Positions 19,666 to 28,190 of a stretch of 64,000 nt of DNA are shown in pieces. The position numbers and the translations under genes were made by a program. Location: positions 248,001 to 312,000 of the forward strand of contig NZ_SBIU01000005.1 of assembly GCF_004765805.1 (NCBI RefSeq), read 5' to 3'. Each line of letters starts with the position of its first letter. Positions within the stretch are counted from its first letter, which is position 1. The notes beneath the pieces were generated by a model. That model searched no databases. It was not told the DNA's origin and saw nothing but the letters and a program-made list of their open reading frames with translations. The DNA comes from Halorussus halobius (GTDB lineage: Archaea; Halobacteriota; Halobacteria; Halobacteriales; Haladaptataceae).

Positions 19666-20919
19666 ATGGGGAAAATGCATTCGCGGCGGTGGGTCCTCCA
19701 GACCGGGGCGGCGGTCGGGAGTGTGCTCGCGCTCGGTCCATCGACCCGGGCAGGACCGCAACTTTCGAACGAACTCCGCATCGAGAGCGACGGCGGGGGC
19801 GTCGCAGCGTACGAGTTCACGGTGACGGGGTCGCTCCAGCAGGTCGGCGACGGCGACCACGTCGACGGCAATCGAGCGTGGGGTCACGTCGGTCCCGACC
19901 GGGACACCGACAGGTTCCAGTACACCGGCGACCTCGACGCGGTCGTCCTCGCGGGGCCGGCGACGCTCTACCGGGGCGGAACCCGGACTCGGACCGCCGG
20001 GTTCCCGCAACCGGACGGAACCCTCACGAGCGCGAACCTCGACCCCGACTCGGGGACGAACGAGCTCCGCATCGAGAGCGACGGCGGCGGGGTCGCGGCC
20101 TACGAGTTCGCGGTCACCGGCTCGGTCGAGCAGGTCGACGACGACGATGACGTGGCGGGGTATCGGGCGTGGGGCCACGTCGGGCCCGAGCGCGGGGGCG
20201 ACACGTTCGAGTTCACCGGCGAGGTGACGCGGTTCGAACTCGCCGGCCCGGCGTCGGTCTCGCTGAACGGCTCGCCGGTGACGCCCGACTCCGGGGGCTC
20301 GGACCCGGGGTTGGTTCGAGCGGCCCCCGACGCGGAAATCACCGCGACGCCCGGCACGACCGTACTCTTCGAGGCCGCCGCGCCCGGCTATCCGAACCGC
20401 CACCTCGACACCGACTGGTACGTCGACGGACGGGAGTACGTCGCGCCGGGCGCGTTCCACGGCCAGACGGGCGGTCGGGGCCGAACCGCCACCACGTATC
20501 CGTTCGAATCGACGGGGACCCACGAGGTGACGGTCGAGGCCTACGAGCGCGACGAGTCGGGCGGACGCGGGCAGTCCATCGGGTCGACCGAGTGGACGGT
20601 CGAGGTGGGTCCGGAGGGCAACACCGCTCCCACGGTCGAACTGGTGGCCCCCGACGGCCCGATTCCGGTCTCCCGGGACTCGCCCGAGCGCCGGACCTTC
20701 GAGGTGAGCGCCGCCGACCCAGAGGGCGCGCTCGACCGCGTGGTCTGGTGGGAGAGCCAGTGTGACTACGTCGTCGCGGTCGCGACCGTCTCCGGCCGGA
20801 GCGACGCCGCGACGCTCGACCACGCGCCGAGCGCGGGGTGCCCGCTGGGCGCGCGCGCCGTCGACCGCGACGGGGCGGTGTCCGACCTCGCGGGGTGGCG
20901 CTACGAGACCGGGGGCTGA
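19666..20919 (+). CDS. Tat-exported protein with two tandem 'NELRIESDGGG' domains and an Ig/PKD-like tail
   Basis: 417 residues from ATG 19666 (ATG 19675 also possible; 19654 would move the twin-Arg inward). The Tat motif is SRRWVLQTG with no lipobox, so it is probably released or wall-associated. Two repeats of about 65 residues (roughly 35-102 and 132-198) share NELRIESDGGGVAAYEF, VTGS..QV and RAWGHVGP. The C-terminal half is beta-rich: one segment (TVLFEAAAPGYPNRHLDTDW..DG) resembles PKD or cadherin-like folds. No catalytic residues are seen. I infer an extracellular binding or surface protein. The 195 bases before it hold a TCGAAAGCCCTCG copy at 19535-19547 and nothing else recognised. 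Confidence 0.7.
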   Translation: MGKMHSRRWVLQTGAAVGSVLALGPSTRAGPQLSNELRIESDGGGVAAYEFTVTGSLQQVGDGDHVDGNRAWGHVGPDRDTDRFQYTGDLDAVVLAGPATLYRGGTRTRTAGFPQPDGTLTSANLDPDSGTNELRIESDGGGVAAYEFAVTGSVEQVDDDDDVAGYRAWGHVGPERGGDTFEFTGEVTRFELAGPASVSLNGSPVTPDSGGSDPGLVRAAPDAEITATPGTTVLFEAAAPGYPNRHLDTDWYVDGREYVAPGAFHGQTGGRGRTATTYPFESTGTHEVTVEAYERDESGGRGQSIGSTEWTVEVGPEGNTAPTVELVAPDGPIPVSRDSPERRTFEVSAADPEGALDRVVWWESQCDYVVAVATVSGRSDAATLDHAPSAGCPLGARAVDRDGAVSDLAGWRYETGG

Positions 20920-20991
20920 CCGTCTCGCCCGAGTCGGTCCGGACGCTCTGATTCGCACCAGACCTATGGCGCTGGTCCGCCAAGGACGGGT

Positions 20992-21450
20992 ATGCGCGTC
21001 GCCGTCGCCGGAACGTTCGGACCGCTACACGACGGCCACCGGGCGATGCTCCGCGAGGCCCTGCGGGCGGGCGACGACGGGGTGGTGGTCGGGCTCACCA
21101 CCGACGAGTTCGCCACGTCGACCCGCGACCGGTCGGTCCCGGGCTACGCCGAGCGCGAGCGGGTCCTCCGCGAGGCGGTCGCGGACCTCGACGAGTGGGG
21201 TCGGAACGTCGAGATACGCGCGGTCGACGACGAGCACGGCTTCGCGGACGAGGACCCGGCGCTCGACGCGCTGGTCGTCTCGCCCGAGACCGACGACGAA
21301 CTGGTCGACATCAACCGGCGGCGGGCCGAGCGCGGGCTGGCCCGCCTCGACGCCATCGTCGTGCCCCACGTCCGAGCCGACGACGGCGAGCGCATCTCCT
21401 CGACCCGCATCGCCCGCGGCGAGATAGACGAACACGGCACCCTGCTGTAG
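20992..21450 (+). CDS. coaD: Phosphopantetheine adenylyltransferase, archaeal type
   Basis: 152 residues of the nucleotidyltransferase fold. Motif GTFGPLHDGH carries the HxGH nucleotide site near the N terminus, and the ISSTRI motif lies near the C terminus. It transfers AMP from ATP to 4'-phosphopantetheine, giving dephospho-CoA in coenzyme A synthesis. The length and the DINRRRAERGL segment fit the archaeal/eukaryal-like PPAT branch rather than bacterial CoaD. It is a stand-alone gene with a likely leaderless start. Confidence 0.9.
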   Translation: MRVAVAGTFGPLHDGHRAMLREALRAGDDGVVVGLTTDEFATSTRDRSVPGYAERERVLREAVADLDEWGRNVEIRAVDDEHGFADEDPALDALVVSPETDDELVDINRRRAERGLARLDAIVVPHVRADDGERISSTRIARGEIDEHGTLL

Positions 21451-21551
21451 CCGGGCCGGCGTCCGCTCTATCCCCCGGCGTCTCGACTGCCACCGAATCC
21501 GATGACGCGGCAGGGACAACGTTATGGTTCGGGTGGGGCAAACGTGTCCGT

Positions 21552-22571
21552 ATGGCCGACCTGCTGCCCTCCAGCCCCGACCCGGCCGCCGGCGAGGACG
21601 GGGCACCGCGAGTCATCGGCGTGGACAGCGACGACGCCGACGACCTGCTCGCGGCCCTCCAGTCCGAGACCGCCCGGGACCTGCTCGCGGCGCTGTACGA
21701 CGAGCCCGCGACGCCCTCCGCGCTCGCCGACGAGATAGACACCTCCATCCAGAACGTCCGGTACCACCTCGAGAAGCTGACAGACGCCGACCTCGTGGAG
21801 GGCGTCGACACCGTCTACTCCGAGAAGGGCCGCGAGATGACGGTGTACGCCCCGGCCGCGAAACCGCTGGTCGTGTTCGCCGGGAGCGACGACGAGACGT
21901 CGGGGCTCGAGGACGCGCTCTCCCGGCTGCTGGGCGGGCTCGGCGTGTTGGCGCTGTCGAGTCTCGTCGTCCAGCGGTTCGCCAGCGAGGGCTCGCTGCT
22001 CCCGAGTCTGGCGATGGGCAACAGCGGCGACGCCGGCGGCGGCGGAGCCGGCGACGCGGCGACCGAGACGGCCGCGAGCCAGGGGGGCGCCACGACCACG
22101 AGCGCGAGCGGCGCGACGGGCGGCGGCGACGGCGCTGGGACCAACGCGAGCGAGGAGGTCGCGACCGATTCTCCGGGCGCAAACGGGGCCGGGCCGAACG
22201 CCGACGCGACCGAGACCGCGACGCCAGCGCCCACGGAGTCCGACGACGTGGGCATCTTCGACGTGACCGAGGAGACCGCCGAGCCCACGACCGTCGAGGA
22301 GGCCGCCCAACCGACCGGAGCCGAGGACGCGGCCGAGCCCACGACCGTCGAGGAGGCCGTCGAGACGACCCGGACGGTTGCCGACGCGGGCGGCGACGCG
22401 GCGACCGACCTCGTCGAGACCACGCGAGCCGCGACCGACGCGGTCGAGCCGACGACCGTCGACGCGGCCGGCGACGCGGCCGCCACCCTGCCGCCGGGAC
22501 TGCTGTTTTTCGCCGGCGGGCTCGTGGTCCTCGCCGCGCTCGGCGTCGCGTGGTACCTGCGCGAGCGGTGA
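21552..22571 (+). CDS. Membrane-anchored winged-helix (ArsR-like) protein with Thr/Glu-rich repeats
   Basis: 339 residues. The N-terminal wHTH covers about residues 25-100 (LAALQSETARDLLAALYDEP, then SIQNVRYHLEKLTDADLV). A hydrophobic stretch follows (LGGLGVLALSSLVVQRF), then a ~150-residue low-complexity linker rich in Ala, Thr, Glu and Gly with repeated AEPTTVEEA units, and a C-terminal membrane helix (LLFFAGGLVVLAALGVAWYL). Such haloarchaeal proteins appear to tether a DNA-binding domain to the membrane. Whether the linker lies outside the cell or spaces the domain from the membrane is unclear. Regulated targets are unknown. Confidence 0.78.
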   Translation: MADLLPSSPDPAAGEDGAPRVIGVDSDDADDLLAALQSETARDLLAALYDEPATPSALADEIDTSIQNVRYHLEKLTDADLVEGVDTVYSEKGREMTVYAPAAKPLVVFAGSDDETSGLEDALSRLLGGLGVLALSSLVVQRFASEGSLLPSLAMGNSGDAGGGGAGDAATETAASQGGATTTSASGATGGGDGAGTNASEEVATDSPGANGAGPNADATETATPAPTESDDVGIFDVTEETAEPTTVEEAAQPTGAEDAAEPTTVEEAVETTRTVADAGGDAATDLVETTRAATDAVEPTTVDAAGDAAATLPPGLLFFAGGLVVLAALGVAWYLRER

Positions 22572-22668
22572 CCCACCGTCCGGCCGTCGTTCGCGGGCGT
22601 CGACGGCCGCGCTCGGCTCGAGCGGGAAAAACGATGGGGCTTTTGTAGTAGGCCGGGGTAGCCTCTGT

Positions 22669-22899
22669 ATGAACCAACTCCTGCAGAGCCGCGAGGCCGG
22701 CACCGACGACGCGGGCCTCTCGCGAGCCGACGACGACTTCGACTCGCTGCTGTTCTGCGGTCGGTGCGGCGAGCGATTCCGGGCGTCCGAAGCGACCGAC
22801 GACGGCTGGTACTATCGGTGTCCGAGCGACGACTGCGACGCGGAGGGCATCCGCGAGGAGCTCTACCCCGTGAAGGACGTCCTGCCGTCGTCGCACTGA
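22669..22899 (+). CDS. Small zinc-ribbon protein
   Basis: 76 residues from ATG 22669. A four-cysteine ribbon (FCGRCGERF, then YRCPSDDCDAEG) occupies the C-terminal half after an acidic N terminus. An AT-rich box (CTTTTGTAG) lies roughly 30 bases before the ATG. The family is common in haloarchaea; function is unknown, with nucleic-acid or protein contacts likely. Confidence 0.65.
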   Translation: MNQLLQSREAGTDDAGLSRADDDFDSLLFCGRCGERFRASEATDDGWYYRCPSDDCDAEGIREELYPVKDVLPSSH

Positions 22900-22936
22900 C
22901 GCGCCGGTCGGCTCGACAGGGGTCACACTCGACGGC

Positions 22937-23584
22937 TCACCACACCGCCACGGCCCTGACCGGCGAGCCGTCGGCCCGGGCAAGCGCGAGCGGGTACGCC
23001 CGGAGCTCGAACCGCTCGGGGAGGTCGGCCAGCCCCGTCAGGTTCTCGACGACGAACAGCCCGCTCCCGAGCAGTTCGCGGTGGGCCGGGACGCCCGTCG
23101 GCTCGTCGCCGCTTTCGGGCGCGGGCCCGCTCGGGGTGGGGTCGGGACTCAGCGCGTCGAGGCCGACGTGGACGCCTCGGTCGGCGCAGTGGGCCGCCGC
23201 CCGCTCGCTCAGGTACGGGTGGTCGACGTAGCGCTCGGTGCCCCAGCGGTCGCTCCAGCCGGTCCGGACCGCGAGCAACTCGGCGTCGGGGTCGGCGGGC
23301 AGTTCCGCCGGCTCGATGGCTTCCCGGGCGCTCGCGTCCGAGCAGTCCACGAGCCGCGCGTCGAAGACGAATTCCTCCGGGTCGAACGCGTCGAGGTCCC
23401 TGCCGTCGGGTTCGGTGTGGCTCGGCGCGTCGACGTGGGTGCCGGCGTGGCTCCCGAGTCGGAGTTCGGTCACGCGGTAGCCGTCGGTCTCGTGGGTCGC
23501 GGCGGGGGCGAGTTCGACCGCGGGGTCGCCCGGATAGACGGTCGCGTCGGCGTCCAGGGGCTGTGAGAGGTCTCGCGTCGGCAC
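22937..23584 (-). CDS. Cyclase / kynurenine-formamidase-like metal hydrolase
   Basis: 215 residues with the metal-binding signature HAGTHVDAPSH of the cyclase (KynB-like) family, preceded by the usual N terminus DLSQPLDADATVYPGDP. These enzymes hydrolyse amides or lactones such as N-formylkynurenine. No tryptophan-catabolism gene is adjacent, so the substrate is open. It runs divergently from the DUF457 membrane gene, with 92 bases between the two starts. Confidence 0.8.
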   Translation of the reverse strand: MPTRDLSQPLDADATVYPGDPAVELAPAATHETDGYRVTELRLGSHAGTHVDAPSHTEPDGRDLDAFDPEEFVFDARLVDCSDASAREAIEPAELPADPDAELLAVRTGWSDRWGTERYVDHPYLSERAAAHCADRGVHVGLDALSPDPTPSGPAPESGDEPTGVPAHRELLGSGLFVVENLTGLADLPERFELRAYPLALARADGSPVRAVAVW

Positions 23585-23645
23585 GGGTTGGCCTTGCGTC
23601 CGGAGCCGTTTTGGCCCTCGGATTCCGACCGTCCGTGCGCCACGG

Positions 23646-23652
23646 ATTTATA
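23646..23652 (+). promoter_or_regulatory. TATA box of the DUF457 membrane-protein gene
   Basis: ATTTATA lies 25-31 bases before ATG 23677, giving a leaderless start and excluding the in-frame upstream extension to 23563. Confidence 0.6.
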
Positions 23653-23676
23653 CTCTCGGCGACTATCCGGCATACC

Positions 23677-24357
23677 ATGATGGCGACCACCCACGCCCTG
23701 TTCGGGGTCGCGCTGGCGGCCGCGACGCTCGCAGTCGCCCCCGAGTTCGGGACGGCCGCGCTGGTCGCGTCGGTCGCGGGGAGCGTGTTCCCCGACCTCG
23801 ACCTGTACGCGGGCCACCGTCGGACGCTCCACTACCCGGTGTACTTCAGCGCCGCCGCGCTCCCGGCCGTCGCGGTCGCCGCCTTCGCCCCGAGGCCGGC
23901 CACCGTCGCGCTGGCGTGCTTTCTGGTCGGGGCGGCGGCCCACTCGCTGTCGGACGTGCTCGGCGGCGGCCTGGAGCTCAAGCCGTGGCGGGCCACTTCC
24001 GAGCGCGCGGTGTACGACCACTTCCGGGGCCGGTGGCTCGGTCCCCGGCGGTGGATTCGGTACGACGGCGCGCCCGAGGACCTGCTGGTCGCGGTCGCGC
24101 TCGGCGCGCCCGCGTTCGCGGTGTACGACCGCCCGGTGCAGGTGTTCGTCGCCGCCGTCCTGGCGGTCTCGACGGCGTACGTCCTGGCGCGGAAGTCGCT
24201 GGCCGGACTGGCCGAGCGCCTCGTTCCGCTGGTCCCGCGGGCGCTTCGAGGCCACCTCCCCGAGCGGTTTCGAGCCGCGGCCGACCCGGCGTCTTCGGGT
24301 GAGGCCGTCGCGCCCTCCGGGACGGCCACTGCGTCCGCGAGCGAGGCCGACGACTAG
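23677..24357 (+). CDS. Membrane-bound metal-dependent hydrolase family protein (DUF457/YdjM-like)
   Basis: 226 residues with about four to five membrane helices. The family's conserved polar residues are present: N-terminal THALFGVALAA, SVFPDLDLY, HRRTLHYPV and AAHSLSDVLGGG. Those His and Asp residues are thought to form a metal site in YdjM/LexA-regulated membrane hydrolases. A hydrophilic acidic tail of about 40 residues ends the protein. The physiological substrate is unknown. Confidence 0.75.
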   Translation: MMATTHALFGVALAAATLAVAPEFGTAALVASVAGSVFPDLDLYAGHRRTLHYPVYFSAAALPAVAVAAFAPRPATVALACFLVGAAAHSLSDVLGGGLELKPWRATSERAVYDHFRGRWLGPRRWIRYDGAPEDLLVAVALGAPAFAVYDRPVQVFVAAVLAVSTAYVLARKSLAGLAERLVPLVPRALRGHLPERFRAAADPASSGEAVAPSGTATASASEADD

Positions 24358-24799
24358 GCGACTCGTCGCGCCTCGAACCCGTGTGAGCGGTGCAGTTTGC
24401 GGGTGCCGTGCGGTTGCGGTGTCGTGCGGTCAGACACGCGGTTGCGGTGCCCTGCGGTTTTCCTCGGGCCGAGCGACAGTTCGCTTCTCGCGGTGGCCCG
24501 GCTCCCGGAAGTAACTCGTAGCAGTGTGGTTCGCGGCGTCGTACCTCGTGACGTGGTTCGCAGTTCGTGACGTGGCTCGCAGGGCCATCATCTCCTCGAC
24601 ACTCGTTCGGAGCTACCTACTGCCGTGGCATCGGAGAAACCGCAACCACACCCACACCCGCATCCGCAACTGCACCGCGGCCGCGCCGTGGAGGCACGCT
24701 CCCACGAGCCGCGCCCCACGTCGTTCGACGAGACGCCGACGGACAATCCGCGTCCGTCGAGCCAGCGCGCGACGACCGACGGAGAACCCATCGGCGCGC
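24358..24799. repeat. Repeat-rich intergenic gap (442 bases)
   Basis: No supported gene. The left part (about 24388-24460) is built of TGCGG-rich units. The right part (about 24636-24680) holds the complementary CCGCA-rich units, so the two can be read as an inverted repeat sharing a GCGGTGCAGTT core. Between them is a 19-base direct tandem repeat at 24546-24564 and 24565-24583 with two differences. Small ORFs here encode Pro-His or Cys-Gly strings dictated by the repeats and are not credible genes. There is a similar repeat block at 36579-36668. Confidence 0.65.
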
Positions 24800-25468
24800 C
24801 TATTTCACGGGGTCCTCGCCGTCGTCCGCGACCGCGTCCCGGTACTGCTCGCGGGTGACCGTGTACCGATGGAGGTCCCGGCCCTCCCCGTCGGCCGGGA
24901 CGAAGTCGCGGAGCAGGCCGTCGTACTCGCCGCCGAACGCCGTCACGTACTTCTCGATGGCGCGCCGCGACCGGTCGTTGCCGTCCTGATGGGACGCGCC
25001 CACGACATCGAGGTCGAGACGGTCGAACGCCACCGCAAGCAGCGCCGCCGCGCGCTCGCCGGAGTAGCCCCGGCCCCAGAACGGTTTGCGGAGCCAGATG
25101 CCGAGTTCGGCCGACCCGCGCTCCCAGTCGACGTGGAGGTTGGTCGTGCCGGCGAGTTCGAGCGAGCCCGAGTCGGCCTCGCTGGTCGGTCTCCCGATGC
25201 GGGTCGCGCCGCCGTCGGCCAGTTCGCGCTCGCGGACCAGGACGGCGTAGGTCGCCTGCTCGCGGTCGTCCCACTGGCGCTCGACCTCGCCGAGGTACTC
25301 GCGGGTGTCCTGCGGGCTCTCGTGGGGGTCCCACATGACGTACTCGCTGATCTCGCCCATGTCGGGCGCGTCGGCCCGCATGTGACGGTAGAGCCGCCTC
25401 GGCGGGACGTTGGCCCGACAGAGACGACGGAGGCGGAGCCGCTCGGTCTCGATCTCCTCGGGAAACAC
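24800..25468 (-). CDS. GNAT-family N-acetyltransferase (RimJ/RimL type)
   Basis: 222 residues from GTG 25468, the first start codon before the conserved EIETERLRLRRL strand; longer in-frame extension to 25714 lacks family similarity. Acetyl-CoA-binding motif A is present as GIWLRKPFWGRGYSGERAAALL, followed by DLDVVGASHQDGNDRSRRAIEKY. Members acetylate protein N termini or small amines. An insertion (ADGGATRIGRPTSEADSGS) lengthens the middle. It stands alone. Confidence 0.8.
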   Translation of the reverse strand: MFPEEIETERLRLRRLCRANVPPRRLYRHMRADAPDMGEISEYVMWDPHESPQDTREYLGEVERQWDDREQATYAVLVRERELADGGATRIGRPTSEADSGSLELAGTTNLHVDWERGSAELGIWLRKPFWGRGYSGERAAALLAVAFDRLDLDVVGASHQDGNDRSRRAIEKYVTAFGGEYDGLLRDFVPADGEGRDLHRYTVTREQYRDAVADDGEDPVK

Positions 25469-25758
25469 GGTCGGTACTCGGCGCGCGCGGATTTGGGCGC
25501 TTTGGCTGTGGGCGTTCGCCGGGACGGATTCGCTCCGGAACCAGTTTGGGGGTAGTGATATCGGGATACCAGCCCGGGATGACAGACACTGACTGTCGGT
25601 CAGGTCTGCGTTCCCGGCGTCACCGCGGAGCGACATCAAACTCCAGATGCTGGCAATACTGGCGCTGCGAGCGACGGCTCCCGCCACAGCCGACCCGGCC
25701 ACTTTCAGTTTCACCGCGCTTGGCCGACCCCTTTAGGCTCCCGACGCGAGGTCACCCC

Positions 25759-26094
25759 ATGGCCAGTTCAGCCCACGCCACCGGCCGGACCGAAGTCTTC
25801 GACCAGCTCTGTGCGGCCATCGCCCGCGAGCGGGGCGGCGCGGACGTCTACCTGATGGCCGCGAGCGCTCTCCGGCGGGCGAACGGGGCCTACTCGCTGG
25901 TCGGCCTCGAATCGGGCGGCGACCGCGTGGTCTACCACTACGAGGGCGTGTTCGTCTCGGCCATCCCGTTCGACGCCGAGGGCGTCCGACAGGCCGAGGC
26001 CGAGACGCTCGCCCGGAACGCCGACGCCCGGGAGGGCCTGAGCGACGTCGAGTACGCGTGGGTCCACCCCGACTACCGCGACCTGCTCGGGTAG
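25759..26094 (+). CDS. Conserved haloarchaeal protein of unknown function
   Basis: 111 residues from ATG 25759. A TTTAGG box about 29 bases upstream suggests a leaderless mRNA. The sequence is soluble, acidic and mixed alpha/beta (VYLMAASALRRANGAYSLVGLESGG, then VVYHYEGVFVSAIPFDAEGV). No catalytic motif is recognised. The 290-base gap before it (25469-25758) shows nothing beyond this promoter. Confidence 0.65.
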   Translation: MASSAHATGRTEVFDQLCAAIARERGGADVYLMAASALRRANGAYSLVGLESGGDRVVYHYEGVFVSAIPFDAEGVRQAEAETLARNADAREGLSDVEYAWVHPDYRDLLG

Positions 26095-26163
26095 CTCGGG
26101 TCCCGGCGTCTCGACCGGGTCGCTCCGCGACCGACCTGCCGGGCGAGTCCCTCCTGGCCGGGG

Positions 26164-26170
26164 AATATAT
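26164..26170 (+). promoter_or_regulatory. TATA box of the PhoD gene
   Basis: AATATAT lies 26-32 bases before GTG 26196, supporting that GTG as a leaderless start. Confidence 0.5.
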
Positions 26171-26195
26171 GCACGTCTACGGCGTGACCTGACGC

Positions 26196-28058
26196 GTGCC
26201 AGAGGACCCCGACGGAACGCGCGCGTCGACCAGCTCCGACGAACCGAGCTCCGGCGACGGTCCGGACGGCCGCGTCACTTCCCGCGCCGAGGGCGGCGAC
26301 GCGACGCGCGAGGACGACCCCTCCCGGCGGAGCGTGCTGGCGGCGGCTGGCGCGGCCACCCTCGGCGGCGCGCTGTCGGCGCTTGGGGCGGGAGACGTGA
26401 CCGCCGCGCGTCTGGACCCGGACGCGACCGCCGAGGCCCTCGCGGTCGAGCGGACCGACGACGCCTCGACGTTCCCCCTGTCGGTCGCCAGCGGCGGCCC
26501 GACGCCGGCCGGGGTGTTGCTGTGGACCCGCGTCGCTCCCGACGCCTACGACGGCGAGACCGAACTCGGCGTCGAGGTGGCCGAAGACGAGTCGTTCGAC
26601 CGGACGACGTATCGCGGAACCGTTCCGCCCGAGGCGTTCGGCCCGGACCGCGACCACACCGCGACGGTCGACGTAGACGGCGAACTCGGGCCGGACGGTC
26701 GCTACTTCTATCGGTTCGTCTACGACGGCGACGCCAGCGAGGTCGGCCGGTGTCGGACCCTGCCCGAGGCCGACGCCAGCCCCGAGTCGCTCCGGCTGGC
26801 GGTCGCGTCGTGCAACAACTACCGCCACGGCTACTTCGGGGCGTTCGCCCGCGTGGCCGAGGAAGAGGCCGACTTCCTGCTCCACCTCGGGGACTTCATC
26901 TACGAGACCGGCGGCGAGGGCGTCGGTGACCGGTCCATCGACCTGCCCAGCGGGGACGAGCACGCCCGCGATCTGGCGGACTACCGCCACCTCTACCGGA
27001 CGTATCGGTCGGACGCCGACCTCCGGCGCGCGCTCAGGTCCCACACGATGATACACGTCTGGGACGACCACGAAATCGTCGACGACCGGTGGTGGGACTA
27101 CGACGCCGACGCCCCGGCGAGCGCGACCCATCCCCGCGGCGACGACCCGGAGTTCATGCGCGACCTGTACGTCGACGGCATCCGGGCGTACACCGAGTAC
27201 GTTCCGGCGCGGATACGCTACGACCCGGGCGGGGACGACGAACTCGACCCCGACGCGCTCCACGAGGACGTCCGGCTCTATCGGTCGCTCCGGTTCGGCG
27301 ACCTCGCGGAACTGTTCCTGACCGACCAGCGGCTCTACCGGTCGACGCCGCCGGCCGCCGGCGACGCCGGACCGGCAGCGTCGGTCGAGACCGCGGCCGA
27401 GGAGCCCGGCCGGACGATGCTCGGGAGCGACCAGCGCGAGTGGCTCCTGGAGGGGATGACCGGCTCGGACGCCCGGTGGACGCTGTGGGGGAACGAGGTG
27501 CTGGCGTCGGCGTTCCGGTTCGTCTCCGACGCGGAGGTCAGGGTCAACGCCGACGCGTGGGACGGCTACCGCGAGGAGCGCCAGCGCATCACCGCGGCCC
27601 TCGCCGATGCGGACGTCGAGAACGTGGTCGCGCTCACCGGCGACATGCACAGCTACCTCGCGGGGTACCTGCTGACCGACTACGGGCTGGGGTCGACGGG
27701 CGACGGGGCGACGGGGACCGGCGACCGCGTGGGCGTGGAGTTCATGGCTCCGGCGGTCAGCAGCGACAACCTCGTCTCGATGGGCGACCTGCCCGACTCG
27801 GACACCGTCGTCGCGGGACTGCAGGCGGTCAACCCCCACGTCGAGTGGTTCGACAGCAGCCACTGGGGGTACGCCACGGTGGCAGTGAGCCGGGACGAGA
27901 CCGTGTACTCGGCGTACGCGGTCGACCGGACCACGGACGCGCCGGGCGGGGCCGACCTCCTCCGCGAGTACCGCGTGCCGGCCGGGACGCCCGAGATGGA
28001 GCGCGTCGACGGCGGGGACGGGGCGGGAACCGGGACCGGCGGAACCGAAGGCGAGTGA
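26196..28058 (+). CDS. phoD: Alkaline phosphatase D (PhoD-family phosphodiesterase/phosphatase), Tat-exported
   Basis: 620 residues from GTG 26196. After a charged lead comes a Tat signal SRRSVLAAAGAATLGG ending without a lipobox. A PhoD N-terminal beta domain follows (FPLSVASGGPTPAGVLLWTRV), then the metallophosphoesterase core: VASCNNYRHGYFGAF, LLHLGDFIYE, HVWDDHEIVDD, FLTDQRLYRS, TLWGNEVLAS and LTGDMHSYLAG. PhoD hydrolyses phosphate mono- and diesters outside the cell using Ca and Fe, so it serves phosphate scavenging. No other pho genes or pho-box are seen beside it. Confidence 0.9.
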   Translation: MPEDPDGTRASTSSDEPSSGDGPDGRVTSRAEGGDATREDDPSRRSVLAAAGAATLGGALSALGAGDVTAARLDPDATAEALAVERTDDASTFPLSVASGGPTPAGVLLWTRVAPDAYDGETELGVEVAEDESFDRTTYRGTVPPEAFGPDRDHTATVDVDGELGPDGRYFYRFVYDGDASEVGRCRTLPEADASPESLRLAVASCNNYRHGYFGAFARVAEEEADFLLHLGDFIYETGGEGVGDRSIDLPSGDEHARDLADYRHLYRTYRSDADLRRALRSHTMIHVWDDHEIVDDRWWDYDADAPASATHPRGDDPEFMRDLYVDGIRAYTEYVPARIRYDPGGDDELDPDALHEDVRLYRSLRFGDLAELFLTDQRLYRSTPPAAGDAGPAASVETAAEEPGRTMLGSDQREWLLEGMTGSDARWTLWGNEVLASAFRFVSDAEVRVNADAWDGYREERQRITAALADADVENVVALTGDMHSYLAGYLLTDYGLGSTGDGATGTGDRVGVEFMAPAVSSDNLVSMGDLPDSDTVVAGLQAVNPHVEWFDSSHWGYATVAVSRDETVYSAYAVDRTTDAPGGADLLREYRVPAGTPEMERVDGGDGAGTGTGGTEGE

Positions 28059-28190
28059 GACCGAGCGGTCGCCGAGACCGACGCGACGGCGGCTGAGGGA
28101 CCGGACGACGAGGTTCGTTCCACCCTTCGACCGAGGATTTTTAACGTCGGACTGTGACCAACACGTACAGGTTCCGGGGTCGTCATTCCC

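Noticed and set aside
24625..24858. Small ORF encoding a Pro-His string
   Set aside because: It is produced by the CCGCA/CACACC repeats and runs into the GNAT gene; no promoter or conservation can be argued.
25469..25714. N-terminal extension of the GNAT gene to 25714
   Set aside because: The added 82 codons show no acetyltransferase similarity; GTG 25468 sits directly before the conserved first strand.
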